From contig JAKAME010000020.1 in the NCBI GenBank assembly GCA_021813025.1, positions 1-20,911 on the forward strand: 20,911 bases of DNA, in the 5' to 3' direction. The DNA comes from Microcaldota archaeon (lineage in GTDB: Archaea; Micrarchaeota; Micrarchaeia; Anstonellales; Anstonellaceae). This document shows, one piece after another, positions 7,394-14,854 of the stretch. The first letter of the stretch is position 1. Each line of letters opens with the position of its first letter. Position numbers and translations under genes: made by a program. The notes beneath the pieces were generated by a model. It had not been told where the DNA came from and ran no database searches. It saw only the letters and a list, made by a program, of their open reading frames with translations.

Positions 7394-8557
7394 TTAAGGG
7401 GAAGGTTGCGCCGGCACTGCAGTCATCAGCTCCTCATAGAGCTGCCCATAGCTTGTCCAGCCCGCCCCCTGCACCTTGTACAAATCCCAGTCGGTGACCA
7501 TGAGTATGATGTTGCGCTGCATGCTCCAGCAGTTGCTCTGCCTTTCGGGCGCGCACACCGAGAACTCCTGGCCGACCGTGCCCATGTACTGGCCGTCCTG
7601 CGGCTCGAACACCTGCGCGCCCGCCAGGCTCACGCCGCTGTCAGTAATCCGGCCGCCAACGGCCACCGTGCAATGGCCCTGCGAGAGGTAGGGGAAGCAA
7701 ACCACCCACACCGGTTTGTCGCCCAGGGGCCCCATGTCCACTGCCTGCGCGCCGTCGTAATACCAGTATTTCTCCACGTCTGTCAGGCTGGCCTTGGGAT
7801 ACACCTGAAACCGGCCGCTTCCCGCCCCCCACGCCGTCAGCGTCAGATTCCTATCGCGCCCGCGCGCGGTGTTGATGATGGCCTTGAGCAGCAGCGAGTA
7901 GTCCTCGCAATCCCCGCTGCCTGCGGCGAAGGTCTGCTCGACTGACTGCAGGTGGTCGGCCGTCCCGGTCATGCTGTTCGGCGGGTCGGTCCTATAAGTG
8001 ATGGTGGCCGTGCGCTCAAGCACGTAATTCACGCAGGCGAGGTTGAGCGCATGGTTGTCCACGCAGTCTTCCATGACCCGCTCGCCCAGATTCTTGGCGC
8101 CGGCGTTGGTTTGCGGCAGCACCGCGTTTTCCCTGAACCAGCCCATGCTGTCGGTAAGGTCCGCCTGCAGCTGCCGGAACTGGGCTGTGAGGTTCTGCAG
8201 GCTCTGCTTCTGGCTCGCCAGCTCGCCCTTGCTCGCATTGAGCTGCTCCTCCGCCCTCTTCCGGGCCCGCGTCTGGTTGTCGAGGCTGGCCTGCGTGTTG
8301 TTGAGCCTGTATTGCAGTGCCGAGAGGCTTACCTGCTGGTCGGCAGCTTGCACGCTCAGGGCGTCAATGCGGCCTTCGAGGCTTGCCTGCTGCCGCTCCC
8401 ATTGCGCGCTTGCCTGCGCATAAGTCTGGTTGAGCGCGGCCAGCTGGCCGGCCAGCCCCTGATTCTGCCATGCCTGCCAGAGGTTGGCGCAGAGGCTGAG
8501 CAGCAGCAGGATTGCCAGTCCGGCCAGCGCCAGATGCAGGGCATTGCCGCTTTCCAT
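7394..8557 (-). CDS. Membrane-anchored coiled-coil protein with transglutaminase-like domain
   Basis: 387 residues. The N-terminal helix (about 7-25, LHLALAGLAILLLLSLCANL) is an uncleaved signal anchor. It is followed by a long Gln/Ala/Leu-rich coiled coil (about 35-140, e.g. ALNQTYAQASAQWERQQ), so the C-terminal domain is probably held outside the membrane. That domain resembles the transglutaminase-like cysteine peptidase fold: the Cys box AAGSGDCEDYSLLLKAI (Cys217), His295 in GQGHCTVAV-type context (SQGHCTVAV) and an acidic residue in VFEPQD (Glu318 or Asp321) can form the Cys-His-Asp triad. Extra cysteines (165, 175, 287, 335, 343) could pair as disulphides. A peptidase or a non-catalytic binding role are both possible. 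The promoter upstream predicts a leaderless transcript; the gene diverges from the peroxiredoxin. Confidence 0.85.
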   Translation of the reverse strand: MESGNALHLALAGLAILLLLSLCANLWQAWQNQGLAGQLAALNQTYAQASAQWERQQASLEGRIDALSVQAADQQVSLSALQYRLNNTQASLDNQTRARKRAEEQLNASKGELASQKQSLQNLTAQFRQLQADLTDSMGWFRENAVLPQTNAGAKNLGERVMEDCVDNHALNLACVNYVLERTATITYRTDPPNSMTGTADHLQSVEQTFAAGSGDCEDYSLLLKAIINTARGRDRNLTLTAWGAGSGRFQVYPKASLTDVEKYWYYDGAQAVDMGPLGDKPVWVVCFPYLSQGHCTVAVGGRITDSGVSLAGAQVFEPQDGQYMGTVGQEFSVCAPERQSNCWSMQRNIILMVTDWDLYKVQGAGWTSYGQLYEELMTAVPAQPSP

Positions 8558-8578
8558 GGCCTTTGGTGGGGAAGCCCA

Positions 8579-8590
8579 TGCTTTTTATCC
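8579..8590 (-). promoter_or_regulatory. TATA box between the divergent transglutaminase-like and peroxiredoxin genes
   Basis: On the minus strand GGATAAAAAGC is centred about 27 bases before ATG 8557, so that mRNA should be leaderless. Read on the plus strand the same T/A tract (CTTTTTATCC) lies at a distance that would start the peroxiredoxin mRNA near its GGTGAT at 8611, so one element may serve both directions. Confidence 0.5.
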
Positions 8591-8620
8591 TTGCGCGCAT
8601 GTTTCCGACCGGTGATTTTC

Positions 8621-9145
8621 ATGCTCGTAGGAACCAAAGCCCCCCCATTCAGCACAACTGCCTGCGCCGGAGACTCGGTGGTCGAAGTCTCGTCCTCCGA
8701 TTTCATGGGCCACTGGCTCATCCTCTTCTTCTACCCTGCCGATTTCAGCACAGTCTGCCCCACCGAGCTGCGCGCGCTGGAGCGCCATCTGGAGGAAATA
8801 CAGGCCGAGGACGCGCGCGTGGCCGCCGTTTCCACAGACGACGCGCAGACCCACAAGCGCTGGCTGAAGGAGGAGCTGCCGGAAGTGAAGTTCCCGCTGC
8901 TTGCCGACCCGACGCATGCAATCTCCAGCGCTTATGGGGTGCTTTTGGAAGAGGAAGGCATCTCCCAGCGCGCCGCCTTCATCATAGACCCGCAGGGAGT
9001 CATACGCTATCTGGTGGTGTCAGACATGGACGTGGGCCGCTCTGCCGAGGAGCTTCTGCGCGTGCTGCAGGCCCTGCGCACGGGCGCGCCCTGCCCGGCA
9101 GGCTGGAAGAAGGGCGACAAGCCGCTGCCCGTGAAGGCGGAATGA
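8621..9145 (+). CDS. 2-Cys peroxiredoxin (AhpC/Prx1 type)
   Basis: Thiol peroxidase of 174 residues that reduces hydrogen peroxide and organic hydroperoxides in the cytoplasm. The peroxidatic site is FFYPADFSTVCPTEL, with Cys46 preceded by Pro39 and Thr45 in the usual pattern. The resolving Cys158 stands in GAPCPAGWKKGDK, the Prx1/AhpC C-terminal signature, so this is a typical 2-Cys enzyme. The frame is open far upstream (to 7952), but that part is antisense to the transglutaminase-like gene. ATG 8621, with GGTGAT four bases before it, gives the standard MLVGTKAPPF start. Length matches the family at its short end. No dedicated reductase is visible nearby. Confidence 0.95.
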   Translation: MLVGTKAPPFSTTACAGDSVVEVSSSDFMGHWLILFFYPADFSTVCPTELRALERHLEEIQAEDARVAAVSTDDAQTHKRWLKEELPEVKFPLLADPTHAISSAYGVLLEEEGISQRAAFIIDPQGVIRYLVVSDMDVGRSAEELLRVLQALRTGAPCPAGWKKGDKPLPVKAE

Positions 9146-9176
9146 GCATAGCTTTCATTTGGCCGAAAAAATAAGT

Positions 9177-9188
9177 CGCCCCAGCCGG
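9177..9188 (+). repeat. Putative far attachment-site copy: direct repeat of tRNA 3' end
   Basis: CGCCCCAGCCGG matches, base for base and in the same orientation, plus-strand positions 16722-16733, which are the final 12 bases of the intron-containing tRNA gene beginning exactly at its discriminator base. The two copies bracket the AT-richer gene block. This is the arrangement left by integration into a tRNA 3' end, but the match is short and the site also belongs to a small local repeat family. Confidence 0.4.
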
Positions 9189-9481
9189 ACAGGCAACCAA
9201 TCCGTCGCTCGTTCGGCTTTTTTACGCCGGTGCGCAAAAAGGCTGGGCGGCGAATAAGATGAGTCGCCCAAGCCGAAAGCGGAGAGCCCTGTTCAGGTCC
9301 CCGGCCTAAATTTCCATTGGATATCGGTTTTATCTGCGTTGAAGAATAAAAGACTGTGGGGCGCTTTTCAGGTCGATTTTTCAAAGATTTCTCGTTGAAT
9401 TTGGCACGTTCATACCATATTTAACGATACAGCAGCAACGCCCAGAACGCTTCCTTTTTTGGTTGTTAAGATAGGGCCGAT

Positions 9482-9492
9482 AAGTATATATC
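9482..9492 (+). promoter_or_regulatory. TATA box of the radical SAM gene
   Basis: AAGTATATATC is centred about 34 bases before ATG 9522 and would give a leader of only about 8 bases. It probably drives the radical SAM gene and marks the start of the biosynthetic block. Confidence 0.55.
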
Positions 9493-9521
9493 AATCAAAA
9501 CCTCTGCATAAATAGAGACAT

Positions 9522-10868
9522 ATGCCTGTTCGGTCGTCTGAATCTATACTAGAAAGCTTCGTCCGACTAACTGAATTCCTGAACGACAGGTCGGTGAATT
9601 CGGACCAATTACCTCAAGAAGAACATGCAAGTGATATTCTGGAAAGCCCTTATGGCGCTCAAATCCCTACAATACCACTCGATTTCAGCGAAGCGGGGCT
9701 GCGCCTTTATTCGAAAGGAATCAGCAAAATATCCACAACATTCCTGAAGTCATATTACGATGCCCTGCGGACATTCAAGGAAGCTGGCAGTTTGACGGAG
9801 GGTTTCCTTGCGGCAGCGAGCAAAATACCCGCAGAGTTTTACGACCTTGCGAAAAGGCTTTCGGACATGCAAGTGCCAGAAAGCAGAAACCCAAAGCCCC
9901 AATCCATCAGCGCGCCGGGGGCTGTTCGGGTCGGTGTTATTGCCTTTGAGCCGTGCAATAGAAAATGCTCATTCTGCGGTGCGAGCTCCAGCCCCGACAG
10001 CGAAAGGTTTTCGTTCAGCAACTTAAAACAGTGGCTAAAGGGAAGGACCGCCGGGCAAATCGTTGCAACGTTTGGCGAACCTTTCATATACCATAGTTCG
10101 GTTGATGGGCGGCTTGTGACAATCGCCCATGTTGCTGAGTATATACTATCGCAAGACTGCAGTTCAACATTCAGCATCCACACATCTGGCATAAACTTTG
10201 GCTCGAAACTCGAGGCAATGGCGGCAGAAAAGCTTGCCATTTTTTCTCCAGAAATTAAGGAAAGAATTACAATACGCTTGACGGTTAGCAGCTTTCCGAA
10301 ATTCGGGTCTAGAATGCCGGAAGAAGTGCAAATCGACACGGCTGCCTTTGCAATGGAAAATGGATTCTATCTCGAGATAGTAAACTTCGACAAAAACCGG
10401 GAAGTTAAGAAAGCGATAGTTGAGCCGGCTATCACGAGGCTTCTCGGCTCGCCAATTTCGGACGGCTCGCTTTTTTATCCCGGAACCATATTCGAAAGGC
10501 AGCCCGAACCGTTCGGGAGTGCGATACAGAACCGCCTCATGGGCAGCGAGGATGCCAGGAATTTTATGCATAAAAAAATAGGCTGCACAATGCAGGAGGG
10601 CGTGGTGATGCTCTCCTCGGAAGGGAAACTGTGCCCGCCTTGCTGCCATTGGATGGCGCCGTTTATCGTCCTTGGGAGCGCGACAGAGAAGGATACTGAG
10701 ATTCGAGAAAAGACAAGAATATGGAAACAGGAAGTTCAAAAGCGGGCGAGAGAGGAGAGTTCATGCGATGTTTGCGAGCACTGTATGAAGATGGCGCTGG
10801 AACGGAACGCAATCCGCAAACCGGAGCAGTTTCGAAAGGTTGTTCCGTATATATTCAAAAAAACCTGA
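9522..10868 (+). CDS. Radical SAM enzyme with SPASM-like Cys-rich C-terminus
   Basis: 448 residues; substrate unknown. The canonical [4Fe-4S] motif CNRKCSFC gives Cys145, Cys149 and Cys152, followed by a GE motif (GEPF, about 185-188) for SAM binding. The 135 residues before it are helical and unrecognised, possibly a substrate- or peptide-binding domain. The C-terminal third has additional cysteines: 355, then 371/374/375 (KLCPPCCHW) and 415/418/421 (SCDVCEHC). This resembles SPASM/twitch-type auxiliary cluster sites found in peptide-modifying radical SAM enzymes and some small-molecule ones. The next gene is an aminotransferase, then an ATP-grasp ligase, on the same strand, arguing for a shared pathway. 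Codon use is AT-richer than in the peroxiredoxin upstream. Radical SAM assignment is firm; SPASM-like is probable; reaction unknown. Confidence 0.88.
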   Translation: MPVRSSESILESFVRLTEFLNDRSVNSDQLPQEEHASDILESPYGAQIPTIPLDFSEAGLRLYSKGISKISTTFLKSYYDALRTFKEAGSLTEGFLAAASKIPAEFYDLAKRLSDMQVPESRNPKPQSISAPGAVRVGVIAFEPCNRKCSFCGASSSPDSERFSFSNLKQWLKGRTAGQIVATFGEPFIYHSSVDGRLVTIAHVAEYILSQDCSSTFSIHTSGINFGSKLEAMAAEKLAIFSPEIKERITIRLTVSSFPKFGSRMPEEVQIDTAAFAMENGFYLEIVNFDKNREVKKAIVEPAITRLLGSPISDGSLFYPGTIFERQPEPFGSAIQNRLMGSEDARNFMHKKIGCTMQEGVVMLSSEGKLCPPCCHWMAPFIVLGSATEKDTEIREKTRIWKQEVQKRAREESSCDVCEHCMKMALERNAIRKPEQFRKVVPYIFKKT

Positions 10869-10920
10869 TGGTGGGCTGAAAAGCCGGCCATCCGGATGAG
10901 CCGATGGCGCGCCCGGGCAG

Positions 10921-10936
10921 CATGCTTATAAGCATG
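10921..10936 (+). promoter_or_regulatory. 16-bp perfect palindrome containing the TATA box of the aminotransferase gene
   Basis: CATGCTTATAAGCATG is its own reverse complement. Its TTATAA core is centred about 26 bases before ATG 10954, the right place for a TATA box of a leaderless mRNA. The flanking symmetry could bind a dimeric regulator that would block TBP, or could be incidental to the near-symmetric TATA core. Confidence 0.55.
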
Positions 10937-10953
10937 TGAACGGTAATAGAAAC

Positions 10954-12255
10954 ATGAATTCTCATAAGAGACCATTACCTATTCAAATAACAGCGAAACA
11001 CAACAAGTACCTCTTTGACTATTCTTTCTGGTCTCGTGTCAAAGATGGCGTGAAAGCACATAACATGAACATAACACCGGGCAGAACGTTTCTTTCAGAT
11101 CCGACCGTTTCACCCAAGGGAATAATCGTTCCCGAGAGCCCGTTCAGGGAATTTTTTAATCCCGCCAATCTTGAAAGCCGCATCCGGGATGCAACTGAAT
11201 ACAGTCTGAAAACTGGCGATGACAGAGTAATCGGCTCGATAATCCGCTACGAGAAGGCAAGGTTTGGACATGACATTGGGGAAGAGCGTATCGTGCAGAC
11301 TGTGGGCGCGACCAATGCCATCGACCTCTCAATGGCCGCAATTTTGGAGCGTGGCGATACGATATTGATACCGACGCCCAGTTATTTCAGTTTCTGGAAA
11401 ACCGCACAGCACCGTGGCTACAACTTCAAAGTTTTCTACAGCGGCGAGGAAAACAATTTTCTTCCCTCACTTGAAGATATGGAAAAGAACCTCAAGCCCG
11501 GAATAAAGGCGGTCGGCCTCATACATCCGGCGTTTCCGACGGGCTTCAAGATGGATCGCGACAGGCTCATCGAGCTCATTGACTTCATTTCCAGCAAGAA
11601 AGTCTTCACGATACTCGATTTGATATACGATTTTCTGACATACAATATCAATGACATGATGCGCGTGGATGCAAAGCTCGGCGCTTGCCTGGAGCGCAAC
11701 AAAGAGCATGCTGTGCGCATCAACGCCACCTCGAAAATATGGTCCGCGCCCGGCATCAGGTTTGGATATATGGTGGCGCCGGAGGGGATTGCCTTAAGAG
11801 TTGCCGACCGCATCCTATCGACTGTGAGCCGCTGTCCCATCATACTTTCAGACCTTTACCAGATGCTTATGGATGGCACATCATCCATGATAACCGATGC
11901 CGCTTCAGACTTCAGGCAAATTCTGGCAAGAAATCTTAAGGAGTACCAGCGCCGTGCCGAAGTCATATCTGCAAAGATGTCTGGAAAAGGCGTTGAGGTG
12001 CTCAAGTCCGATGCAGGCTTCAATGTTTTCATCAAGCTAAATCACGTGCCGAATGAATACGAAGCACAATGGGAATTTCTGGATGCACTCTATGAGCGGA
12101 GCGGCGTATTCCTGGATTATGGCTTCGCGTTTGGGGTCCCGCACCATCCCGGCGTTCCAACATACGCGAGAGTAAATCTTGGCCTATCGGAAGATAGGCT
12201 AATGTGGGGCATTGAAAAGCTGGCGGAATTCCACAGCGATTACAAGAAGAAGTGA
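10954..12255 (+). CDS. Fold-type I PLP-dependent aminotransferase
   Basis: 433 residues of the class I/II (aspartate aminotransferase-like) superfamily. The PLP-binding lysine is Lys261 in NATSKIWSAPGIRFGY; Asp222 and Tyr225 (TILDLIYDFLTY) should contact the pyridine nitrogen and O3'; GATN (118-121) binds the phosphate; Arg406 (YARVNLGL) is placed to hold the substrate carboxylate. The usual NPxNPTG box reads HPAFPTG, so the Asn that normally hydrogen-bonds the cofactor is Phe194, suggesting altered chemistry or specificity. ATG 10954 fits the TATA box at 10921; GTG 10936 would lie inside the palindrome. The stop overlaps the ribosome site of the next gene (12263), so these two are translationally coupled. 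The amino donor and product are unknown. Confidence 0.88.
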   Translation: MNSHKRPLPIQITAKHNKYLFDYSFWSRVKDGVKAHNMNITPGRTFLSDPTVSPKGIIVPESPFREFFNPANLESRIRDATEYSLKTGDDRVIGSIIRYEKARFGHDIGEERIVQTVGATNAIDLSMAAILERGDTILIPTPSYFSFWKTAQHRGYNFKVFYSGEENNFLPSLEDMEKNLKPGIKAVGLIHPAFPTGFKMDRDRLIELIDFISSKKVFTILDLIYDFLTYNINDMMRVDAKLGACLERNKEHAVRINATSKIWSAPGIRFGYMVAPEGIALRVADRILSTVSRCPIILSDLYQMLMDGTSSMITDAASDFRQILARNLKEYQRRAEVISAKMSGKGVEVLKSDAGFNVFIKLNHVPNEYEAQWEFLDALYERSGVFLDYGFAFGVPHHPGVPTYARVNLGLSEDRLMWGIEKLAEFHSDYKKK

Positions 12256-12262
12256 TATCCAC

Positions 12263-13204
12263 ATGAAAACAATTGGAATCCTAAAACACAATCGCGCCGG
12301 AGATCCTGAAGACAGGATTGCCTTCCATGCAAGGAAAATGGGCTGGCAGACTGTGCAGATCAATCCTTTCGAATTGATGCTCCCCATAAGGACCACAAAA
12401 GGGGCGTTTAGGGAGATAAGTTCTGTCATCTCCCGCTGCGAGATAAGGGGTGCGCAATTTCGGGAGTATGACCAGTACCTCAGGGCACTCGGGTATTTTG
12501 AGAGCAGCAACATACCCATAATCAATAATGCCCAATCAGTCATCAATACCCAGGACAAGTACAGGTCCCATGTCCTGATGGTGCTAAATGGCATTCCGAC
12601 CCCAATATCCTACCTTGTTCATAATAAGGAACAGGCGTTTTCCTTGCTCGAAGGCGGCCTTATCGCCTTCCCGCTCGTGCTCAAGGACCCGTATGGCTCC
12701 AGAGGAACTGCAGTTTTCAAAATTGACGATAAAGAAGCGCTGGAAGGGGCGTTTGTGAGCCATTTTCGAAGAATCTCGCCGCTAGTGCAGGAATTCCTCC
12801 ATCTTGAAACCGATACAGAGGGGCGGGTGGGAGATTTGCGAGTATGGGTTGTGCGTGGCGCCAAGACCGAAAAGCCGAGGTTTGCCGGCGCATACCACAG
12901 GTTTGCTCCTGACAAAAGCAGCATTCTGACAAACCTCTCGACTAATGACGGTGGTTATGGCGGACCGATGGGCGGCCATGTTTCAAATCTGATCAGATAC
13001 TCGAAAAAGGTGCTTGACGCGCTTGGCGCAGATGTTCTTGGAGTGGATGTCGCGAAAACCACCGAAGGCCGCCTTTATGTGATAGAGGCAAACATCACGA
13101 TGGACACGACGCCAGAATGGAGAGAATGGGCCGGCGTTGATATCTGGAAGAATGTAGTTGAATTGGCAATCGCACGGGCAGTTAGGATGGGAGCCAGGGA
13201 TTAG
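12263..13204 (+). CDS. RimK-like ATP-grasp ligase
   Basis: 313 residues. ATP-grasp ligases of the RimK/LysX/MptN group activate a carboxylate as acyl phosphate and couple it to an amine, making an amide bond. Seen here: a RimK-type entry NAQSVINTQDKYRSH with Lys99, then NGIPTPISY; the ATP-binding strand FPLVLKDPYGSRGTAVF with Lys141 and a Gly-rich loop; VQEFL hinge (175-179); DLRVWVV (191-197); TNLSTNDGG; and metal ligands Asp262, Glu275 and Asn277 in GVDVA and YVIEANITM. The start is ATG 12263, six bases after AGTGAT, which overlaps the aminotransferase stop. The N-terminal 90 residues form the pre-ATP-grasp domain. It ends in a 4-base tail-to-tail overlap with the gene on the other strand. 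The substrate is unknown; a product of the neighbouring aminotransferase and radical SAM enzyme is a reasonable guess. Confidence 0.88.
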   Translation: MKTIGILKHNRAGDPEDRIAFHARKMGWQTVQINPFELMLPIRTTKGAFREISSVISRCEIRGAQFREYDQYLRALGYFESSNIPIINNAQSVINTQDKYRSHVLMVLNGIPTPISYLVHNKEQAFSLLEGGLIAFPLVLKDPYGSRGTAVFKIDDKEALEGAFVSHFRRISPLVQEFLHLETDTEGRVGDLRVWVVRGAKTEKPRFAGAYHRFAPDKSSILTNLSTNDGGYGGPMGGHVSNLIRYSKKVLDALGADVLGVDVAKTTEGRLYVIEANITMDTTPEWREWAGVDIWKNVVELAIARAVRMGARD

Positions 13205-14775
13205 AAAGCCGCCTTCATTATTTTGCCGGTCGTCCGAACTGTGGCAGCATCTGCCTGTTTTTTCACCGCCCCTTTCGCAGCATTTCCATTCGTAGTTGCG
13301 CCAGTTAATTCCGCCATCTTAGTTCTTTCTCTCACGTCTTTTTCCACGCGAATATCCGTCATCGCGGTCCCATGAACTTCTCCAAAAGAATCGACGCTCG
13401 GCTCCTTGCCGCTAATCTTCCAGTCCCTCCCGTAATTGCCAATCCCGCCAATCGGGTAGATGCCGGTCGCATTTCTCCCCGCAAATATCACGAACCTGGC
13501 ATGGGCATCTATCACGTGTGGCGTGTCGAGTTGGTCAGGCAGGTAAACGGGTATTTCATATTTTGACGAAATGAATTGCTGCATCACCCACGGCTCGCCA
13601 GTGGCCAGCCTCTGGCCGATGAATTCGATTAGCTGGCCAAGGCTTTTTCCCCCGTATGGCCTGTAAACTCCCCTGCTGTTGGTGTGCAGGGATCCTTTTG
13701 ACGACGCGCATTTTATTACAAGGCTGTTTCTAAGCGATTTCCCCAGCTTCATGATATCATCGATTGAAGTAAGGCCGGAAAGGAATTGTATGTCGCGACC
13801 AGAGAGGCCGGTGAAGTAGTCTGCAAGATGGCTCAAATTAAGCCCGCGCCCCAAGAGAGCGGTTGGCGGCATTATTTGGCGCAGCCTCTCAGGAAAGAGG
13901 TGCGCGTATTCCTTCATGAATGGCAGCGCCAGCGCCCATTTTGCCCGGTATATCCAGTTTGGGGGAATTTCAATCCAAAGTTTCTCTTCAAGGAAGTTCC
14001 TGATTAGATGCGGGTACAATTCCCGGTCACCCTCAGGCGCGCCCAATGAGAACGGGTTGAGGAAAAGGTAGAAAAAATCCACTTTCAGCGTCCGTCCGCC
14101 CGTCTTTATGAAAATGTCTCCATTCTCACGGAATACATGGTCTGAAAACCGGTCCCGCAGCATCGGCACGTAAGTGAGGTTGGTGCCTGCGTACTTCCGG
14201 GCCATATATTCCTCGCCGTTTGCAAAGGCGATGCCTATGTCGTTTACTGCGACGACCTGACCTTCCCTCCCATTTACAATCATCTTGCGGAAATTGTCAA
14301 CGGAGTTGCCGAGCGATTCTACCCCTGGCGGGAAAGGTATCACCTCCGAGAGTGCAACCTGCGTTCCCAGCATCAGCCCGGGTCCGTCGGAATCCCACTC
14401 TACTTCTGCAAGTTTCCTCCCGTCGCCAAGGCTGATATAATCAATCCGGCTTGACCATGGCTCAACGCGCGTTTGGGCGATGGTGCGTTGTATCTGCACC
14501 TCTTGGGGGAGCAATCCGAACTCCGCGATATTCTTGATTTGCGGGCCGATTTCGCCAGCCAGCGATTGCAGGTACAACTCATTCGCAGTTCGGTAAAGCT
14601 GCCATGCGACCCCGAAGTCCTCAATCAGGTCGTCCCTTTCTTTTTGCGTAATATTGGTTGTGGATGGCGTGACTAGTGATGGAAAGGATTCTGTCCTGCC
14701 AAACAAGAGCCCCTCCTCAAGAATCTTGTCTTTCAACTGTGGAACCACACTGGCATCATAAGTTTCGACATGCAT
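13201..14775 (-). CDS. Large ATP-grasp-like protein of the biosynthetic block
   Basis: 524 residues; family not firmly recognised. Start ATG 14775 has GGAG five bases upstream and a TATA box 37 bases away. The middle and C-terminal parts resemble circularly permuted or divergent ATP-grasp proteins: AEVEWDSDGPG (124-134), VNDIGIAFANGEEY (178-190), then a possible ATP-binding strand LVIKCASSKGS (352-362) with Lys355, EPWVMQQFISS (394-404) as the hinge, and DAHARFVIFAGRNATG (423-438) like the Mg/ATP-binding strand. A Lys/Ala/Thr-rich basic tail (about 485-524) is probably disordered. If correct, the block encodes two separate amide-bond-forming ligases. Alternatives are a glutathionylspermidine-synthase-like domain or an unrelated fold. 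It converges with the RimK-like gene, overlapping it by 4 bases. Confidence 0.5.
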   Translation of the reverse strand: MHVETYDASVVPQLKDKILEEGLLFGRTESFPSLVTPSTTNITQKERDDLIEDFGVAWQLYRTANELYLQSLAGEIGPQIKNIAEFGLLPQEVQIQRTIAQTRVEPWSSRIDYISLGDGRKLAEVEWDSDGPGLMLGTQVALSEVIPFPPGVESLGNSVDNFRKMIVNGREGQVVAVNDIGIAFANGEEYMARKYAGTNLTYVPMLRDRFSDHVFRENGDIFIKTGGRTLKVDFFYLFLNPFSLGAPEGDRELYPHLIRNFLEEKLWIEIPPNWIYRAKWALALPFMKEYAHLFPERLRQIMPPTALLGRGLNLSHLADYFTGLSGRDIQFLSGLTSIDDIMKLGKSLRNSLVIKCASSKGSLHTNSRGVYRPYGGKSLGQLIEFIGQRLATGEPWVMQQFISSKYEIPVYLPDQLDTPHVIDAHARFVIFAGRNATGIYPIGGIGNYGRDWKISGKEPSVDSFGEVHGTAMTDIRVEKDVRERTKMAELTGATTNGNAAKGAVKKQADAATVRTTGKIMKAAF

Positions 14776-14807
14776 GCTAACTCCAAGAAGTATTATCGGC
14801 GAAAGCC

Positions 14808-14817
14808 TATTTAAATA
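14808..14817. promoter_or_regulatory. Palindromic TATA element shared by divergent genes
   Basis: TATTTAAATA reads the same on both strands. It lies 37 bases from the minus-strand start at 14775 and 42 bases from the plus-strand start at 14855. Both genes also have their own purine-rich ribosome sites (GGAG and AAGGGA), so short leaders of 10-15 bases are expected from a bidirectional promoter. Confidence 0.6.
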
Positions 14818-14854
14818 CATCATATCATATTCTAACACATATCAAGGGACATCT

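Larger units (their letters stand above)
9146..9521. other. Gene-free stretch with related repeats; left edge of the AT-rich block
   Basis: No convincing gene on either strand. It holds three related copies of one motif: AGTCGCCCCAGCCG (9174-9187), AGTCGCCCAAGCCG (9262-9275, one mismatch) and an inverted form, GGCTGGGCGGCGA (9241-9253), that could pair with the first. A small hairpin CGGC-T6AC-GCCG (9214-9229) may terminate peroxiredoxin transcription. Composition shifts from GC-rich to AT-rich at about 9300. Confidence 0.6.

Noticed and set aside
7952..8620. Long N-terminal extension of the peroxiredoxin frame
   Set aside because: It is antisense to the transglutaminase-like gene; ATG 8621 with GGTGAT is the proper start.
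9177..9290. CRISPR-like or tandem repeat array
   Set aside because: Only three diverged copies, one inverted, with irregular spacing; not a CRISPR array.
9241..9300. H/ACA or C/D guide RNA
   Set aside because: ATAAGA resembles an H box, but no ACA, K-turn, or C and D boxes at the required distances were found.
9007..9384. Minus-strand 125-codon frame after the peroxiredoxin
   Set aside because: It runs antisense into the peroxiredoxin and through the repeats; its apparent internal repeat only reflects the DNA repeats, and no ribosome site or promoter fits.
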